From the NCBI RefSeq assembly GCF_001446935.1, contig NZ_LKKK01000014.1, positions 1 to 64,000 on the forward strand: a stretch of DNA of 64,000 nucleotides, given 5' to 3'. This document shows, piece after piece, positions 27,041 through 37,689 of this stretch (position 1 is its first letter; the number at the start of each line of letters is the position of its first letter). Made by a program: the position numbers and the translations under genes. This stretch comes from Pseudomonas sp. TTU2014-080ASC (lineage in GTDB: Bacteria; Pseudomonadota; Gammaproteobacteria; Pseudomonadales; Pseudomonadaceae). The notes under the pieces were generated by a model. The model did not search any database. It had not been told where the DNA came from and saw only the letters and a program-made list of their open reading frames with translations.

Positions 27041-29188
27041 TTAGACGCGGAACTGGTCCATCAGTGATTGCTGGTTATTGGCCAGGGCGTTGAGGTCCTG
27101 GCTGATCTGGGCGGACTCCTGCGCTTGCGCCGAGATGGCTTCTGTAACGTCGCGAATGGAGGCGACGTTGCGGTTAATCTCCTCGGCCACCGAGCTTTGT
27201 TCTTCCGCTGCGCTGGCAATCTGCAGGTTCATGTCGGTAATCACACTCACTGCCTGATTGATACGCTTGAGCGCATCTACCGCTTGCTCTACCTGGGTGA
27301 CGCTGCTCTGTGCCTGATGGTGGCTGCTGGACATGGTGTCGACCACTTCTTTGGTGCCATTTTGCAGGCCTTCTATCACCAGGCGAATCTCTTCGACGGA
27401 GTCCTGCGTACGCTTGGCCAGGTTGCGCACTTCATCGGCCACCACTGCAAACCCACGTCCGGCATCACCGGCACGGGCGGCTTCAATTGCAGCATTGAGG
27501 GCGAGCAGGTTGGTTTGTTCGGCGATTGAACGAATGACTTCGAGCACCGAGCCAATTTTCTCGCTGCTGCTGGCAAGCCCTTCAACTTCCTCCATGGCAA
27601 CGCTCATTTCGTTGGCCAGTAGCTCAATGGCATTGGTGGTCTGGCCGATCACAGTCATGCCTTCCTTGCTGGCAAGGTCAGCATTGCGCGCTGACTCGGC
27701 AGCTTGGGCAGCGTTTTGGGCAACATCGTGGGCGGTGGCGCTCATTTCTTGGAAGGCGGTGGCCACTTGATCGACTTCGCGGTACTGCTGCTGCATGCCG
27801 TTGCTGGTCTGGTTGGCTACCAGTGCAGCTTGATCTGCCGTTCTGCGGGCGTCCTGCACGCTGTGTTTAACTTCGGCAATGATGGGCTGCAGTTTATCGA
27901 GGAAACGATTGAACCAACTAGCCAATTGGCCGAGCTCATCTTGCTTGGTGTAGTGCAGGCGAGCAGTCAAATCACCTTCGCCGCTGGCAATGTTTTTCAG
28001 CATGTCTGCCAAGGTCATGATGGGGCGAGTGACGCTGCGAGCCATTAACCAGATCAGCAGAATGCCGAGGATGCCGGCTGCTAGGCCCAAGGCCAGCGAC
28101 ACCACCGTGCTGCGGGTGTTGTTCTCTGACATCTGCTGATCCAGGCGCAATACCGGAGCGAGCAGCGTGCTTTCAGGGACTTCAATTAACACCGCCCAAG
28201 GTTTGCTGGAGGGAATTGGATGCATGGATTGCACCACACGCAACATCCCATCCTGACTCAGCAAGGCATTCTGATTGGACTCCACTTGACTGAGGATTGA
28301 GGTGCTCTGGCCGGGGATGGCCTTTTCCAGTTTTTCGCCCAACAGACTGCTGTCGCGGCTGTGGCTGGAGAGGTATCCGAGCGGGCTGATGATGCTGATG
28401 TGGCCGTCGCCATTAAATAGCTCTTTATGGCCGTTTGTACTGAGGGTTTGCAGGCTGTCGAGGGCGATATCCACGCCGAGGACGCCAATCACCTTGCCGT
28501 TCTCAGTCAGCGGGAAGGCAATGCTGGTCATTAGCACTTTCTCGGTACCGTTAGCGCTATCCAGATAAGGTTCAATCAGACAGGGTTGGCTGGTTTGGGT
28601 TGGGCACGTGTACCACGCGTTGAACGGAGTGCCGGTGATGCCGGGAGTGGTATCTTTAAGGCTTTCTTCATTCATCACCTCAAGTGTCATCTGACCGTTC
28701 TCGCCCTGCATCCAGTAAACGGCGAAGCGGCCGCTGTCATTGCCGCCCTGATCAGTCTGGTTGACGAACAGATCATCCTTGCCATCCAACCCGTTGGGCT
28801 CGAACGCCAGGTAGACGCCGAGCAACGAACGGTTGTTCTCCACTGACTCGCGGATACGTTCACTGAGGTCTTCGCGCACCTCAAAAGCGTTAAATAGTCG
28901 CTTCTGGGCTTGCTCACGAATGAAAGTCACCTGCGCGGCAGTGCTGGCTCCGTATTGGTACGCATCCATGAAGAAACGCTGCACCTTGAGTGTTTCTGTC
29001 TCCGCTCTGGCGCGCATGCGAGCTTGAGCAGCTTCGGTCAACATCTGCGAACTGGCACTTTGAACCAAGCGGGCGCTGTTGGAGGCCTGAAAGACTGCAA
29101 GGCCCACTAGCACAGTGACGATTGCCAGCAGGCACAGGCCCGCCAGCATGGTGATCTTCATCTGTATGGAGAGTTTGCTGAGTTGCAT
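27041..29188 (-). CDS. Methyl-accepting chemotaxis protein with dCache sensor
   Basis: 715 residues. Membrane helix (about 12-34), large periplasmic double-Cache sensor (about 45-350, with [19 protein letters not shown] and [15 protein letters not shown]), second membrane helix, HAMP ([20 protein letters not shown]), and the signalling hairpin with the invariant tip ([35 protein letters not shown]). No CheR-tethering pentapeptide is seen at the C-terminus. The dCache form usually binds amino acids, polyamines or organic acids; the ligand cannot be deduced. The start MQLSKLS at 29188 is preferred by family resemblance though its ribosome site is poor. Confidence 0.93.
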   Translation of the reverse strand: MQLSKLSIQMKITMLAGLCLLAIVTVLVGLAVFQASNSARLVQSASSQMLTEAAQARMRARAETETLKVQRFFMDAYQYGASTAAQVTFIREQAQKRLFNAFEVREDLSERIRESVENNRSLLGVYLAFEPNGLDGKDDLFVNQTDQGGNDSGRFAVYWMQGENGQMTLEVMNEESLKDTTPGITGTPFNAWYTCPTQTSQPCLIEPYLDSANGTEKVLMTSIAFPLTENGKVIGVLGVDIALDSLQTLSTNGHKELFNGDGHISIISPLGYLSSHSRDSSLLGEKLEKAIPGQSTSILSQVESNQNALLSQDGMLRVVQSMHPIPSSKPWAVLIEVPESTLLAPVLRLDQQMSENNTRSTVVSLALGLAAGILGILLIWLMARSVTRPIMTLADMLKNIASGEGDLTARLHYTKQDELGQLASWFNRFLDKLQPIIAEVKHSVQDARRTADQAALVANQTSNGMQQQYREVDQVATAFQEMSATAHDVAQNAAQAAESARNADLASKEGMTVIGQTTNAIELLANEMSVAMEEVEGLASSSEKIGSVLEVIRSIAEQTNLLALNAAIEAARAGDAGRGFAVVADEVRNLAKRTQDSVEEIRLVIEGLQNGTKEVVDTMSSSHHQAQSSVTQVEQAVDALKRINQAVSVITDMNLQIASAAEEQSSVAEEINRNVASIRDVTEAISAQAQESAQISQDLNALANNQQSLMDQFRV

Positions 29189-29423
29189 GGAACAGACCCG
29201 CAAAGTTATTAGTGATCTCAGGCTATCGGTCGTTAGCGGAATTTCTTTAAGCCTGGCAATACTTTGCAATCACTTGCGTGTTTTTTGGGGAGTGCACGGC
29301 TGTCATCGCTTTTTGACAGCGTGGTCAGCATTGTGCAGAGTACCGCCCCTTCGCTGCGCAGGCGCAGTTGCCACTGGAGGTTCAGAGCCTTCGGGGGCTT
29401 TGTTTAATGGCTGGAGTTATTTG

Positions 29424-30740
29424 ATGAACGCAGTGGTTGCGGCGGTCGGAATCATGTTGATTCTGAGTTTGTGTCGTGTGCATGTGGTGGTCGCCCTTAT
29501 CGTGGGTGCGCTGGCAGGCGGTTTGTTAGGTGGTTTGGGGCTTGAGGGCTCTCTGTCTGCCTTTAATAAAGGATTGGGAGGTGGTGCCACCGTTGCGTTG
29601 TCTTACGCATTGCTGGGTGCATTTGCCGTCGCAATTGCCAAGTCAGGCCTAGCTCATGCGCTGGCCGACAAGGTACTGGTGATGGTTGATAAACAAGATG
29701 CGCAAGGCGCAGGGCTGCTGAAGTGGATTCTGATCTGCGTTCTGCTCGTCGTAGCGGTGTCTTCGCAGAATATTTTGCCCATCCACATCGCATTTATTCC
29801 TCTGCTGATTCCGCCGCTGCTATATGTGCTGACTAAGCTGCAGATTGATCGTCGTCTGATTGCCTGCGTTCTGACCTTCGGCCTGATCACGCCGTATATG
29901 TTCTTGCCGGTTGGTTTTGGGGCCATCTTTCTTAACGATATTTTGGTGGCCAATGTCGTCAATAACGGCGTTGATACCACGGGCCTGAATGTTACCGAAG
30001 CGATGCTGATTCCAGCAGTGGGCATGGTTGTCGGGCTGCTTATTGCACTGTTCTCGTACCGTAAGAAGCGTGTTTATGACCTGGCCAAGGTGCAAAAGGC
30101 TGAGCGCGTAGATGTGCAGTACAACCCGAAAACTCTGCTGGTGGCAGTTGCTGCGATTGCTACTGCTTTCATTGTTCAGCTGTGGCTGGACTCGATGATT
30201 ATTGGTGCGCTGTCCGGTTTCATCATCTTTTCTGTTTCTGGTGTGGTGCGCTGGAAAGAGGCGGATGACCTGTTCACCGAAGGCATGAAGATGATGGCTA
30301 TGATCGGCTTCATCATGATCGCAGCAGCAGGCTTTGCTGAGGTGATGAAGGCCACTGGCGAGGTCAAAACTTTGGTGGAAAGCTCCGCCACGCTGATTGG
30401 TCATGACAAGGCCGTGGGGGCGCTGGTGATGCTGCTGGTCGGTCTGCTGGTGACGATGGGTATTGGTTCGTCATTCTCCACAGTGCCAATTATTGCAGCC
30501 ATCTTTGTGCCGCTGGGTGTGCAGCTTGGCTTCAGTCCGTTAGCAATCTTGAGTATTGTCGGTACCGCTGGCGCTCTGGGTGATGCGGGTTCGCCTGCTT
30601 CAGACTCCACCCTCGGCCCAACTGCAGGTCTGAACGTAGATGGTCAGCACAACCATATCTGGGACAGCGTCGTCCCGACTTTTCTGCACTACAACCTGCC
30701 GTTGTTAGTCTTCGGCTGGATTGCTGCCATGACGCTGTAA
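29424..30740 (+). CDS. Na+/H+ antiporter family membrane carrier (NhaC/YuiF-like)
   Basis: 438 residues with about twelve hydrophobic segments. It matches the family annotated as Na+/H+ antiporter: [35 protein letters not shown], a conserved [16 protein letters not shown] and [20 protein letters not shown] near the end. GGAG precedes the ATG. Some relatives carry amino or organic acids, so ion specificity is inferred. Divergent from the chemoreceptor. Confidence 0.8.
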   Translation: MNAVVAAVGIMLILSLCRVHVVVALIVGALAGGLLGGLGLEGSLSAFNKGLGGGATVALSYALLGAFAVAIAKSGLAHALADKVLVMVDKQDAQGAGLLKWILICVLLVVAVSSQNILPIHIAFIPLLIPPLLYVLTKLQIDRRLIACVLTFGLITPYMFLPVGFGAIFLNDILVANVVNNGVDTTGLNVTEAMLIPAVGMVVGLLIALFSYRKKRVYDLAKVQKAERVDVQYNPKTLLVAVAAIATAFIVQLWLDSMIIGALSGFIIFSVSGVVRWKEADDLFTEGMKMMAMIGFIMIAAAGFAEVMKATGEVKTLVESSATLIGHDKAVGALVMLLVGLLVTMGIGSSFSTVPIIAAIFVPLGVQLGFSPLAILSIVGTAGALGDAGSPASDSTLGPTAGLNVDGQHNHIWDSVVPTFLHYNLPLLVFGWIAAMTL

Positions 30741-30760
30741 AGTGGCATTTGTCTCTCGAA

Positions 30761-30790
30761 GGGCTGTCGAGTAATCGGCGGCCCTTTTTT
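30761..30790 (+). terminator. Terminator of the antiporter gene
   Basis: A 10-bp stem GGGCTGTCGA/TCGGCGGCCC with two G-U wobbles, a GTAA tetraloop and TTTTTT. Confidence 0.85.
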
Positions 30791-30889
30791 ATGTGCACGT
30801 TTCACGTATTTTTTTGCGCGCGTGGTTGAGAAACTATGCCACGTAGGTAGTCGCAGTACTTTGTTAATCCGATTGAGAGTGAGAGCTAA

Positions 30890-31582
30890 ATGGCTGGTTG
30901 GACTGTTCTGGGGCGCTCGCTGTGCGTGGGGATGCTGCTGGTGATGTGTGTAGCGTGCGGCTCAGGTCCTCAGCTAAAGCCTGAAACTGCTGCGCTGCCA
31001 GAGCGTGTCGAGCTAGTTAATGTGCCGTTTTTTTATTTGAGCGAGGCCTCTGGTGGCTCGTCTGTACTGGCGGCGGTGCTCAATCATAACAACGTAATCT
31101 CAACGCCTGGTTTGATTGAGGCGCGAATTCAAGAACTTGCCAAAGGGCAGCGCGAGCGTGAGGCTTTGGCTGTTGTCGCGCGATCATATGATCAGGCGGT
31201 GTATCCGTTGTCCGCTGAGCTGGATGCCTTGATTCAGCAAGTGGCAGGTAAGAATCCTGTGCTTGTACAGCTGGATAAGTCTTTCTCTGGGCCGGGGGGA
31301 GAATTTGCCTTGTTAGTTGGCTATGACCGGCGTGAGCGGATCTTGATACTGCGCAAGGGCAATGCGCGCCGTTTGCACGTGAGTTTGAATGACTTTGATG
31401 AGCAGTGGGCAGAAGCGGGGCGTTGGGCGGTGGTCGTGCTGCCCGCAAGTGTATTACCTGCTCAGGCTGAGCGTGAGCGCTGGCTGGATGCGCTGCGAGC
31501 CCTTCAGCAGCAGGGGCGGGACGCTGCGGTTAGGCGCGGGCTGACGGCAGCCAAGGCGAAGTGGCCGGACGCACAGCTCTAA
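30890..31582 (+). CDS. Lipoprotein with a C39-peptidase-like domain lacking catalytic residues
   Basis: 230 residues. An N-terminal signal with lipobox-like VACGSG places it as a lipoprotein. The domain (about 40-185) follows the C39 papain-like pattern: VPFFYLSEASGGSSVLAAVL corresponds to the motif where the catalytic Cys normally precedes GP, and GGEFALLVGYDRRERILILRKG to the strand where the His normally stands. Cys is replaced by Gly and His is absent, so it is probably not a peptidase. A C-terminal helical stretch (about 190-230) may be a TPR-like fragment. Function unknown; substrate or lipid binding are possible. Confidence 0.72.
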   Translation: MAGWTVLGRSLCVGMLLVMCVACGSGPQLKPETAALPERVELVNVPFFYLSEASGGSSVLAAVLNHNNVISTPGLIEARIQELAKGQREREALAVVARSYDQAVYPLSAELDALIQQVAGKNPVLVQLDKSFSGPGGEFALLVGYDRRERILILRKGNARRLHVSLNDFDEQWAEAGRWAVVVLPASVLPAQAERERWLDALRALQQQGRDAAVRRGLTAAKAKWPDAQL

Positions 31583-31597
31583 GTAATCGAGTTAAAT

Positions 31598-31625
31598 AAA
31601 AACGGCACCCTACGGTGCCGTTTTT
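31598..31625. terminator. Bidirectional terminator
   Basis: A perfect 12-bp stem AAAAACGGCACC/GGTGCCGTTTTT with a CTAC loop, serving the C39-like lipoprotein gene and the convergent oxidoreductase gene. Confidence 0.88.
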
Positions 31626-31636
31626 GTGCCTGGAAC

Positions 31637-32920
31637 TTAGAGTCCAAACTTGTCGCGCAGTGAGTAATACCAAGCGCCGATAGCGGTAAATGGTACGCGG
31701 AACAGCTGACCACCAGGGAATGGGTAGTGCGGTAGCCCGGCAAAGGCATCAAAGCGCTCGGCCTGGCCACGTAAGGCTTCACCCAGCACCTTACCGGCCA
31801 GGTGGGTGTAAGTCACGCCGTGGCCGCTGCAGCCTTGCGAGTAATAGATGTTGTCACCCAGGCGGCCCACTTGCGGCAGGCGTGATAGGGTCAGCAGGAA
31901 GTTGCCTGTCCACGCGTAATCGATCTTCACATGCTTCAATTGCGGGAAGGTCTTGAGCATCTTCGGTCGGATAATTGCCTCAATGTTGGACGGATCGCGT
32001 GCGCCGTAAACTACACCGCCGCCGAAGATCAGGCGTTTATCGCCGGAAAGACGGTAGTAATCGAGTAGGTAGTTGCAGTCCTCAACGCAGTAATCCTGTG
32101 GCAGCAGCGATTGTGCAAGCTCATCGGAAAGAGGTTCAGTTGTGATCACCTGAGTGCCGCATGGCATGGACTTCGCTGACAGTTCGGGAAGCAGGTTGCC
32201 CAGGTAAGCGTTACCGGCTACCACTACGAACTTAGCCTTAACGCGACCTTTAGGTGTGTGCACGACCGGGTTCGCGCCGCGTTCAATGCGAGTTGCCGGG
32301 GATTGCTCATGAATGACGCCACCAAGCGATTCAACCGCAGCTGCTTCGCCTAGAGCCAGGTTAAGTGGGTGAATGTGGCCGCCGCTCATATCCAGCATGC
32401 CGCCTACATATAGGTCCGTATTAACAACCTCGCGGATGCGTTGGGCATCCATGAGCTCCAGCTGGGTGTGGCCGTAGCGTTCCCACAGTTTCTTCTGCGC
32501 CTCAAGGTGCTTCATGTGCTTGGGCGTGTTGGCTGCGAATACGCCGCCGTCTTTGAGATCACACTGGATGTTGTATTTGGCGATGCGCTCGCGAATGATG
32601 CGGCCACCTTCGAATGCCATATCACCCAGCAGTTTGGCTTGCTGTGGGCCGACCGTGCGTTCAATAACGTCGATGTCGCGGCTGTAGCTGTTAACGATTT
32701 GTCCACCGTTACGGCCTGAAGCGCCAAAGCCAACTTTGGCAGCTTCGACAATCACTACTTTGAATCCATTCTCGAGTAGGGCAATGGCGGTCGACAGTCC
32801 GGTATAACCGGCACCGACAATACACACATCTGTTTCTACTTCACCATTGAGCTCTGGGCGATCCGGAACCGGATTGGCCGATGCTGCGTAATAGGACTGC
32901 GGGTAAGGTGTGTGCGCCAT
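31637..32920 (-). CDS. FAD-dependent oxidoreductase, gamma-glutamylputrescine oxidase type (PuuB/PauB)
   Basis: 427 residues of the DAO fold. N-terminal FAD motif VCIVGAGYTGLSTAIALLENG, then GASGRNGGQIVNSYSRD, and the C-terminal YYSQGCSGHGVTYTHLAGKV that closes the flavin site. Close relatives oxidise gamma-glutamylated putrescine or other polyamines in catabolism. No glutamyl-polyamine synthetase is adjacent in this window, so the substrate is by family only. Confidence 0.85.
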   Translation of the reverse strand: MAHTPYPQSYYAASANPVPDRPELNGEVETDVCIVGAGYTGLSTAIALLENGFKVVIVEAAKVGFGASGRNGGQIVNSYSRDIDVIERTVGPQQAKLLGDMAFEGGRIIRERIAKYNIQCDLKDGGVFAANTPKHMKHLEAQKKLWERYGHTQLELMDAQRIREVVNTDLYVGGMLDMSGGHIHPLNLALGEAAAVESLGGVIHEQSPATRIERGANPVVHTPKGRVKAKFVVVAGNAYLGNLLPELSAKSMPCGTQVITTEPLSDELAQSLLPQDYCVEDCNYLLDYYRLSGDKRLIFGGGVVYGARDPSNIEAIIRPKMLKTFPQLKHVKIDYAWTGNFLLTLSRLPQVGRLGDNIYYSQGCSGHGVTYTHLAGKVLGEALRGQAERFDAFAGLPHYPFPGGQLFRVPFTAIGAWYYSLRDKFGL

Positions 32921-33064
32921 TTTGCAACCTCTGTTCTTTATTTTTTACGAGTGAGCCGATCCTACCTGAGTTGAAAATGGCCGGCTAGTGGGCTGAATCA
33001 AAAGAACTTAGGTTGCTGAATTCGTAAAAATTACAATTATTCAGAGGGTTAGCGAAAAAATCTG

Positions 33065-33092
33065 TTGACACTGATTGCGGCGTCAGTAGAAT
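33065..33092 (+). promoter_or_regulatory. Promoter of tRNA-Val
   Basis: Consensus -35 TTGACA (33065-33070) and -10 TAGAAT (33087-33092) with a 16-bp spacer, followed by a GC-rich discriminator GCGCACCC, as is common at stable RNA promoters under stringent control. Confidence 0.75.
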
Positions 33093-33105
33093 GCGCACCC
33101 ACAGC

Positions 33106-33182
33106 AGGCACGTAGCTCAGTTGGTTAGAGCACCACCTTGACATGGTGGGGGTCGTTGGTTCGAGTCCAATCGTGCCTACCA
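33106..33182 (+). tRNA. tRNA-Val (GAC)
   Basis: 77 nt. Acceptor stem AGGCACG/CGTGCCT, D-arm TAGCTCAGTTGG, anticodon stem CACCACC-type with loop CTTGACAT giving anticodon GAC, T-arm GGTTCGAGTCC, discriminator A and encoded CCA. Confidence 0.95.
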
Positions 33183-33192
33183 GATTTGGTAG

Positions 33193-33221
33193 AAAAAGGG
33201 TCGCTTATGCGGCCCTTTTTT
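33193..33221 (+). terminator. Terminator after tRNA-Val
   Basis: A 7-bp GC stem GGGTCGC/GCGGCCC (one wobble) with a TTAT loop, preceded by AAAAA and followed by TTTTTTATT. Confidence 0.8.
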
Positions 33222-33423
33222 ATTGCCTGAAATACGGTAAATCCACACGCGAACTTGCGCGGGTTTGCTAAAGTAGCGCGTTTACAACTTCCAGTGACTC
33301 TGGTTCGGTTCTGGTTGGCTAAAGCTCCTGCCACTGTATGGCAGGGATACCGCCGAATCATTTACTGGCTCATCCCAACCCATGTGGCCTTTGGTAGAGG
33401 TCACCACTAGGAGAGGAGGCGCC

Positions 33424-35346
33424 ATGCCCATCATTACTCTTCCCGACGGCAGTCAGCGTACATTCGATCAACCGGTATCCGTTCTTGAGGTGGCTCAGTC
33501 CATCGGTGCGGGCTTGGCTAAGGCTACAGTGGCTGGCAAAGTTAATGGCAAGCTAGTCGATGCGTGCGATCTGATTACTGACGATTCAACGCTGCAGATC
33601 ATTACCCCTAAAGACCAGGAAGGCGTTGAGATTATCCGCCACTCCTGCGCGCATCTCGTCGGGCACGCGGTCAAACAGCTTTTCCCGTCCGCAAAGATGG
33701 TGATCGGCCCGGTCATTGATGAAGGTTTCTATTACGATATCTCTGCCGAGCGTCCTTTTACGCCGGAAGACATGGTGGCAATCGAGCAGCGCATGCGTGA
33801 GCTGATCGACAAGGATTACGACGTCATCAAAAAGATGACGCCGCGCGCAGAAGTCATCGAGGTATTTAAGTCCCGTGGTGAAGACTACAAGCTCCGTCTG
33901 ATTGATGACATGCCGGACGAAACGGCAATGGGGCTTTACTACCACGAAGAATACGTCGACATGTGTCGTGGACCACACGTGCCAAATACGCGCTTCCTTA
34001 AGGCATTCAAACTGACCAAGATGTCAGGTGCCTATTGGCGTGGCGATGCCAAAAACGAACAGCTACAGCGCATTTACGGTACTGCTTGGGCGGATAAGAA
34101 GCAGCTTGCTGCTTACATTCAGCGTATTGAAGAAGCCGAGAAGCGTGATCACCGTAAAATCGGTAAGCGCCTTGATCTGTTCCATACCCAGGAAGAGGCG
34201 CCAGGTATGGTGTTCTGGCACCCGAATGGCTGGACTATCTACCAGGTGCTTGAGCAGTACATGCGCGGTGTTCAGCGTGAAAATGGCTATCAGGAAGTGC
34301 GCACGCCGCAAGTGGTCGACCGCATTCTGTGGGAGAAATCCGGCCATTGGGGTAACTATGCTGACAACATGTTCACCACTGAGTCAGAAAGTCGCGATTA
34401 CGCCATCAAGCCAATGAACTGCCCGTGCCACGTGCAGATTTTCAACCAGGGTCTGAAAAGCTATCGTGAGCTGCCGCTGCGTCTTGCTGAATTTGGCTCC
34501 TGCCACCGGAACGAAGCATCTGGCGCATTGCACGGTATTATGCGTGTGCGTGGGTTCACTCAGGACGATGCGCACATCTTCTGTACAGAAGAGCAGGTGA
34601 AGAAAGAGGCTGCAGACTTCATCAAGCTGACTTTGCAGGTGTACTCCGACTTTGGTTTCTCTGATATCCAGATGAAATTGTCGACCCGCCCAGCTAAGCG
34701 TGTGGGTGATGATGCGTTCTGGGATCGTGCCGAACAGGCGTTGGCTGATGCGCTTAACGAGGCAGGTCTGCCTTGGGAGTATTTGCCGGGTGAGGGTGCC
34801 TTCTACGGCCCGAAGATTGAGTTCACCTTGCTGGACTGCCTGGGGCGTGCCTGGCAATGCGGTACGCTGCAGTACGATCCGAACATGCCGCAGCGTCTTG
34901 AGGCCAGCTATGTGTCAGAGGACAACTCTCGTAAAGTGCCCGTAATGCTGCATCGCGCTATCCTGGGGTCTTTCGAGCGTTTCATCGGTATTCTGATTGA
35001 GCACTACGAGGGGGCATTCCCTGCGTGGCTAGCTCCGACACAGGCTGTGGTGATGAATATCACCGATAAACAGGCTGATTTTGCTCTGGAAGTTGAAAAA
35101 ACTCTGAATCAAAGCGGTTTCCGTGCCAAAGCCGACTTGAGAAACGAGAAGATAGGCTTTAAAATCCGCGAGCATACTTTGCTCAAGGTTCCATATCTCT
35201 TGGTTATTGGGGATAGGGAAGTTGAGACGCAAACTGTCGCTGTGCGCACCCGTGAAGGCGCTGACCTGGGCTCTATGCCTGTCACCCAATTTACTGAACT
35301 GCTCGCACAGGCGATTTCCCGGCGTGGTCGCCAAGGTTTGGAGTAA
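33424..35346 (+). CDS. thrS: Threonyl-tRNA synthetase
   Basis: 640 residues. N-terminal TGS domain ([15 protein letters not shown]), editing domain with [16 protein letters not shown], catalytic core with zinc-binding Cys in [10 protein letters not shown] and motif 2 [20 protein letters not shown], then the anticodon-binding domain ([15 protein letters not shown]). The start at 33424 has AGGAGAGGAGG upstream and matches the family N-terminus; the ATG at 33382 would add an untypical extension. First gene of a long translation operon. In E. coli the leader mimics tRNA-Thr for autoregulation; whether the leader here does so was not established. Confidence 0.97.
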   Translation: MPIITLPDGSQRTFDQPVSVLEVAQSIGAGLAKATVAGKVNGKLVDACDLITDDSTLQIITPKDQEGVEIIRHSCAHLVGHAVKQLFPSAKMVIGPVIDEGFYYDISAERPFTPEDMVAIEQRMRELIDKDYDVIKKMTPRAEVIEVFKSRGEDYKLRLIDDMPDETAMGLYYHEEYVDMCRGPHVPNTRFLKAFKLTKMSGAYWRGDAKNEQLQRIYGTAWADKKQLAAYIQRIEEAEKRDHRKIGKRLDLFHTQEEAPGMVFWHPNGWTIYQVLEQYMRGVQRENGYQEVRTPQVVDRILWEKSGHWGNYADNMFTTESESRDYAIKPMNCPCHVQIFNQGLKSYRELPLRLAEFGSCHRNEASGALHGIMRVRGFTQDDAHIFCTEEQVKKEAADFIKLTLQVYSDFGFSDIQMKLSTRPAKRVGDDAFWDRAEQALADALNEAGLPWEYLPGEGAFYGPKIEFTLLDCLGRAWQCGTLQYDPNMPQRLEASYVSEDNSRKVPVMLHRAILGSFERFIGILIEHYEGAFPAWLAPTQAVVMNITDKQADFALEVEKTLNQSGFRAKADLRNEKIGFKIREHTLLKVPYLLVIGDREVETQTVAVRTREGADLGSMPVTQFTELLAQAISRRGRQGLE

Positions 35347-35348
35347 TC

Positions 35349-35897
35349 ATTATTAAGCGTGATATGAGACAAGATAAACGAGCTGCACCGAAAGCCCCGA
35401 TCAACGAGAATATCTCGGCACGCGAGGTTCGGTTAATTGGCGCTGACGGCGAGCAAATTGGCATCGTCTCGATTGATGAAGCGCTTAGAATCGCTGATGA
35501 GAGCAAGCTGGATCTGGTAGAGATTTCTGCCGATGCAACACCTCCAGTTTGCCGCATCATGGATTACGGCAAGTCGCTCTTCGAAAAGAAGAAGCAGATA
35601 GCCGCAGCGAAAAAGAACCAGAAACAGGTTCAGGTTAAAGAAATCAAGTTTCGTCCAGGGACGGAGGAAGGGGATTACCAGGTAAAACTACGCAACCTGG
35701 TACGTTTCCTTAGTGAGGGGGACAGGGCCAAGGTTTCGCTTCGATTCCGTGGTCGTGAGATGGCGCATCAGGAGCTGGGTATGGAGTTGTTGAAGCGGGT
35801 TGAAGCTGACCTCGCTGAATACGGCACCGTCGAACAGCACCCTAAGATGGAAGGACGCCAGCTTATTATGGTCATCGCCCCCAAAAAGAAGAAGTAA
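35349..35897 (+). CDS. infC: Translation initiation factor IF-3 (rare ATT start)
   Basis: About 182 residues. IF-3 in enterobacteria and pseudomonads begins at a non-canonical codon. Here GGAG at 35340-35343 is spaced for ATT at 35349 or 35352 (reading [11 protein letters not shown]); the first ATG at 35364 would be too far from it. N-terminal domain [19 protein letters not shown], linker rich in Lys, C-terminal domain [17 protein letters not shown]. It prevents premature subunit joining and checks start codons. The rare start makes its own synthesis sensitive to IF-3 (established for E. coli). It begins 2 nt after the thrS stop. Confidence 0.93.
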   Translation: MIKRDMRQDKRAAPKAPINENISAREVRLIGADGEQIGIVSIDEALRIADESKLDLVEISADATPPVCRIMDYGKSLFEKKKQIAAAKKNQKQVQVKEIKFRPGTEEGDYQVKLRNLVRFLSEGDRAKVSLRFRGREMAHQELGMELLKRVEADLAEYGTVEQHPKMEGRQLIMVIAPKKKK

Positions 35898-35957
35898 CCA
35901 CCAGGGCACGGCAGGCCTTGCGGTTATGTTTATCAATTGAATGCGGAGTATCCGAAC

Positions 35958-36152
35958 ATGCCAAAGATGAAAACTAAGAGTGGTGCAGCCAAGCGTTTTC
36001 TTAAAACCGCTACTGGCTTCAAGCACAAGCACGCTTTCAAGAGCCACATCCTGACCAAAATGTCCACCAAGCGTAAGCGTCAACTGCGGGGCAGCAGCCT
36101 GATTCACCCGTCTGACGTAGCAAAAGTGGCGCGCATGCTGCGCGTTCGTTAA
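35958..36152 (+). CDS. rpmI: 50S ribosomal protein L35 (bL35)
   Basis: 64 residues, very basic, with the family pattern [20 protein letters not shown] and [10 protein letters not shown]. The start at 35958 has GGAG about 9 nt upstream. In the thrS-infC-rpmI-rplT operon, where L20 represses L35/L20 synthesis in E. coli. Confidence 0.97.
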   Translation: MPKMKTKSGAAKRFLKTATGFKHKHAFKSHILTKMSTKRKRQLRGSSLIHPSDVAKVARMLRVR

Positions 36153-36178
36153 TCGGTCAAGGTTAGAGGAAATTACTC

Positions 36179-36535
36179 ATGGCTCGTGTTAAGCGCGGCG
36201 TTATCGCTCGTAAGCGTCACAAAAAAATTCTGAAACTCGCTAAAGGCTACTACGGTGCGCGCTCGCGCGTATTCCGCGTTGCCAAGCAGGCAGTGATCAA
36301 GGCAGGCCAATACGCCTACCGTGACCGCCGTCAGCGTAAGCGTCAGTTCCGCGCTCTGTGGATCGCTCGTATCAATGCTGGTGCTCGTGTTAACGGTCTG
36401 TCCTACAGCCGTCTGATCGCTGGCCTGAAAAAAGCGTCCATCGAGATCGATCGCAAGGTTCTGGCCGATCTGGCAGTGAACGAAAAAGCGGCGTTTGCTG
36501 CGATTGTCGAGAAAGCGAAAGCCGTACTGGCTTAA
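36179..36535 (+). CDS. rplT: 50S ribosomal protein L20 (bL20)
   Basis: 118 residues, the standard length. Starts [20 protein letters not shown]; basic N-terminal extension and compact C-terminal domain ([20 protein letters not shown]). An assembly protein of the large subunit and translational autoregulator of its operon in E. coli. Confidence 0.97.
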   Translation: MARVKRGVIARKRHKKILKLAKGYYGARSRVFRVAKQAVIKAGQYAYRDRRQRKRQFRALWIARINAGARVNGLSYSRLIAGLKKASIEIDRKVLADLAVNEKAAFAAIVEKAKAVLA

Positions 36536-36549
36536 GTCCCTGACAATCT

Positions 36550-36613
36550 CCGGGCTCGCCCGGTGCTAAACGTCACCAATAGGGGAAGAGCCTTCAAGCT
36601 CTTCCCCTATTTC
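36550..36613 (+). terminator. Terminator or attenuator between rplT and pheS
   Basis: A perfect 14-bp stem AATAGGGGAAGAGC/GCTCTTCCCCTATT (36578-36611) with a CTTCAA loop and a short T stretch. A second small stem, CCGGG-CTCG-CCCGG, lies just before it at 36550-36563. It ends 18 nt before the pheS start, the place where E. coli pheST is attenuated. No Phe-rich leader peptide is visible. Confidence 0.6.
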
Positions 36614-36630
36614 GTATCTGGAGTCTTTAA

Positions 36631-37647
<1,017 letters not shown>

Positions 37648-37689
37648 CACCAGCCGCATGAACGTAACCGAATAGTTGAGGAGAGCAGG

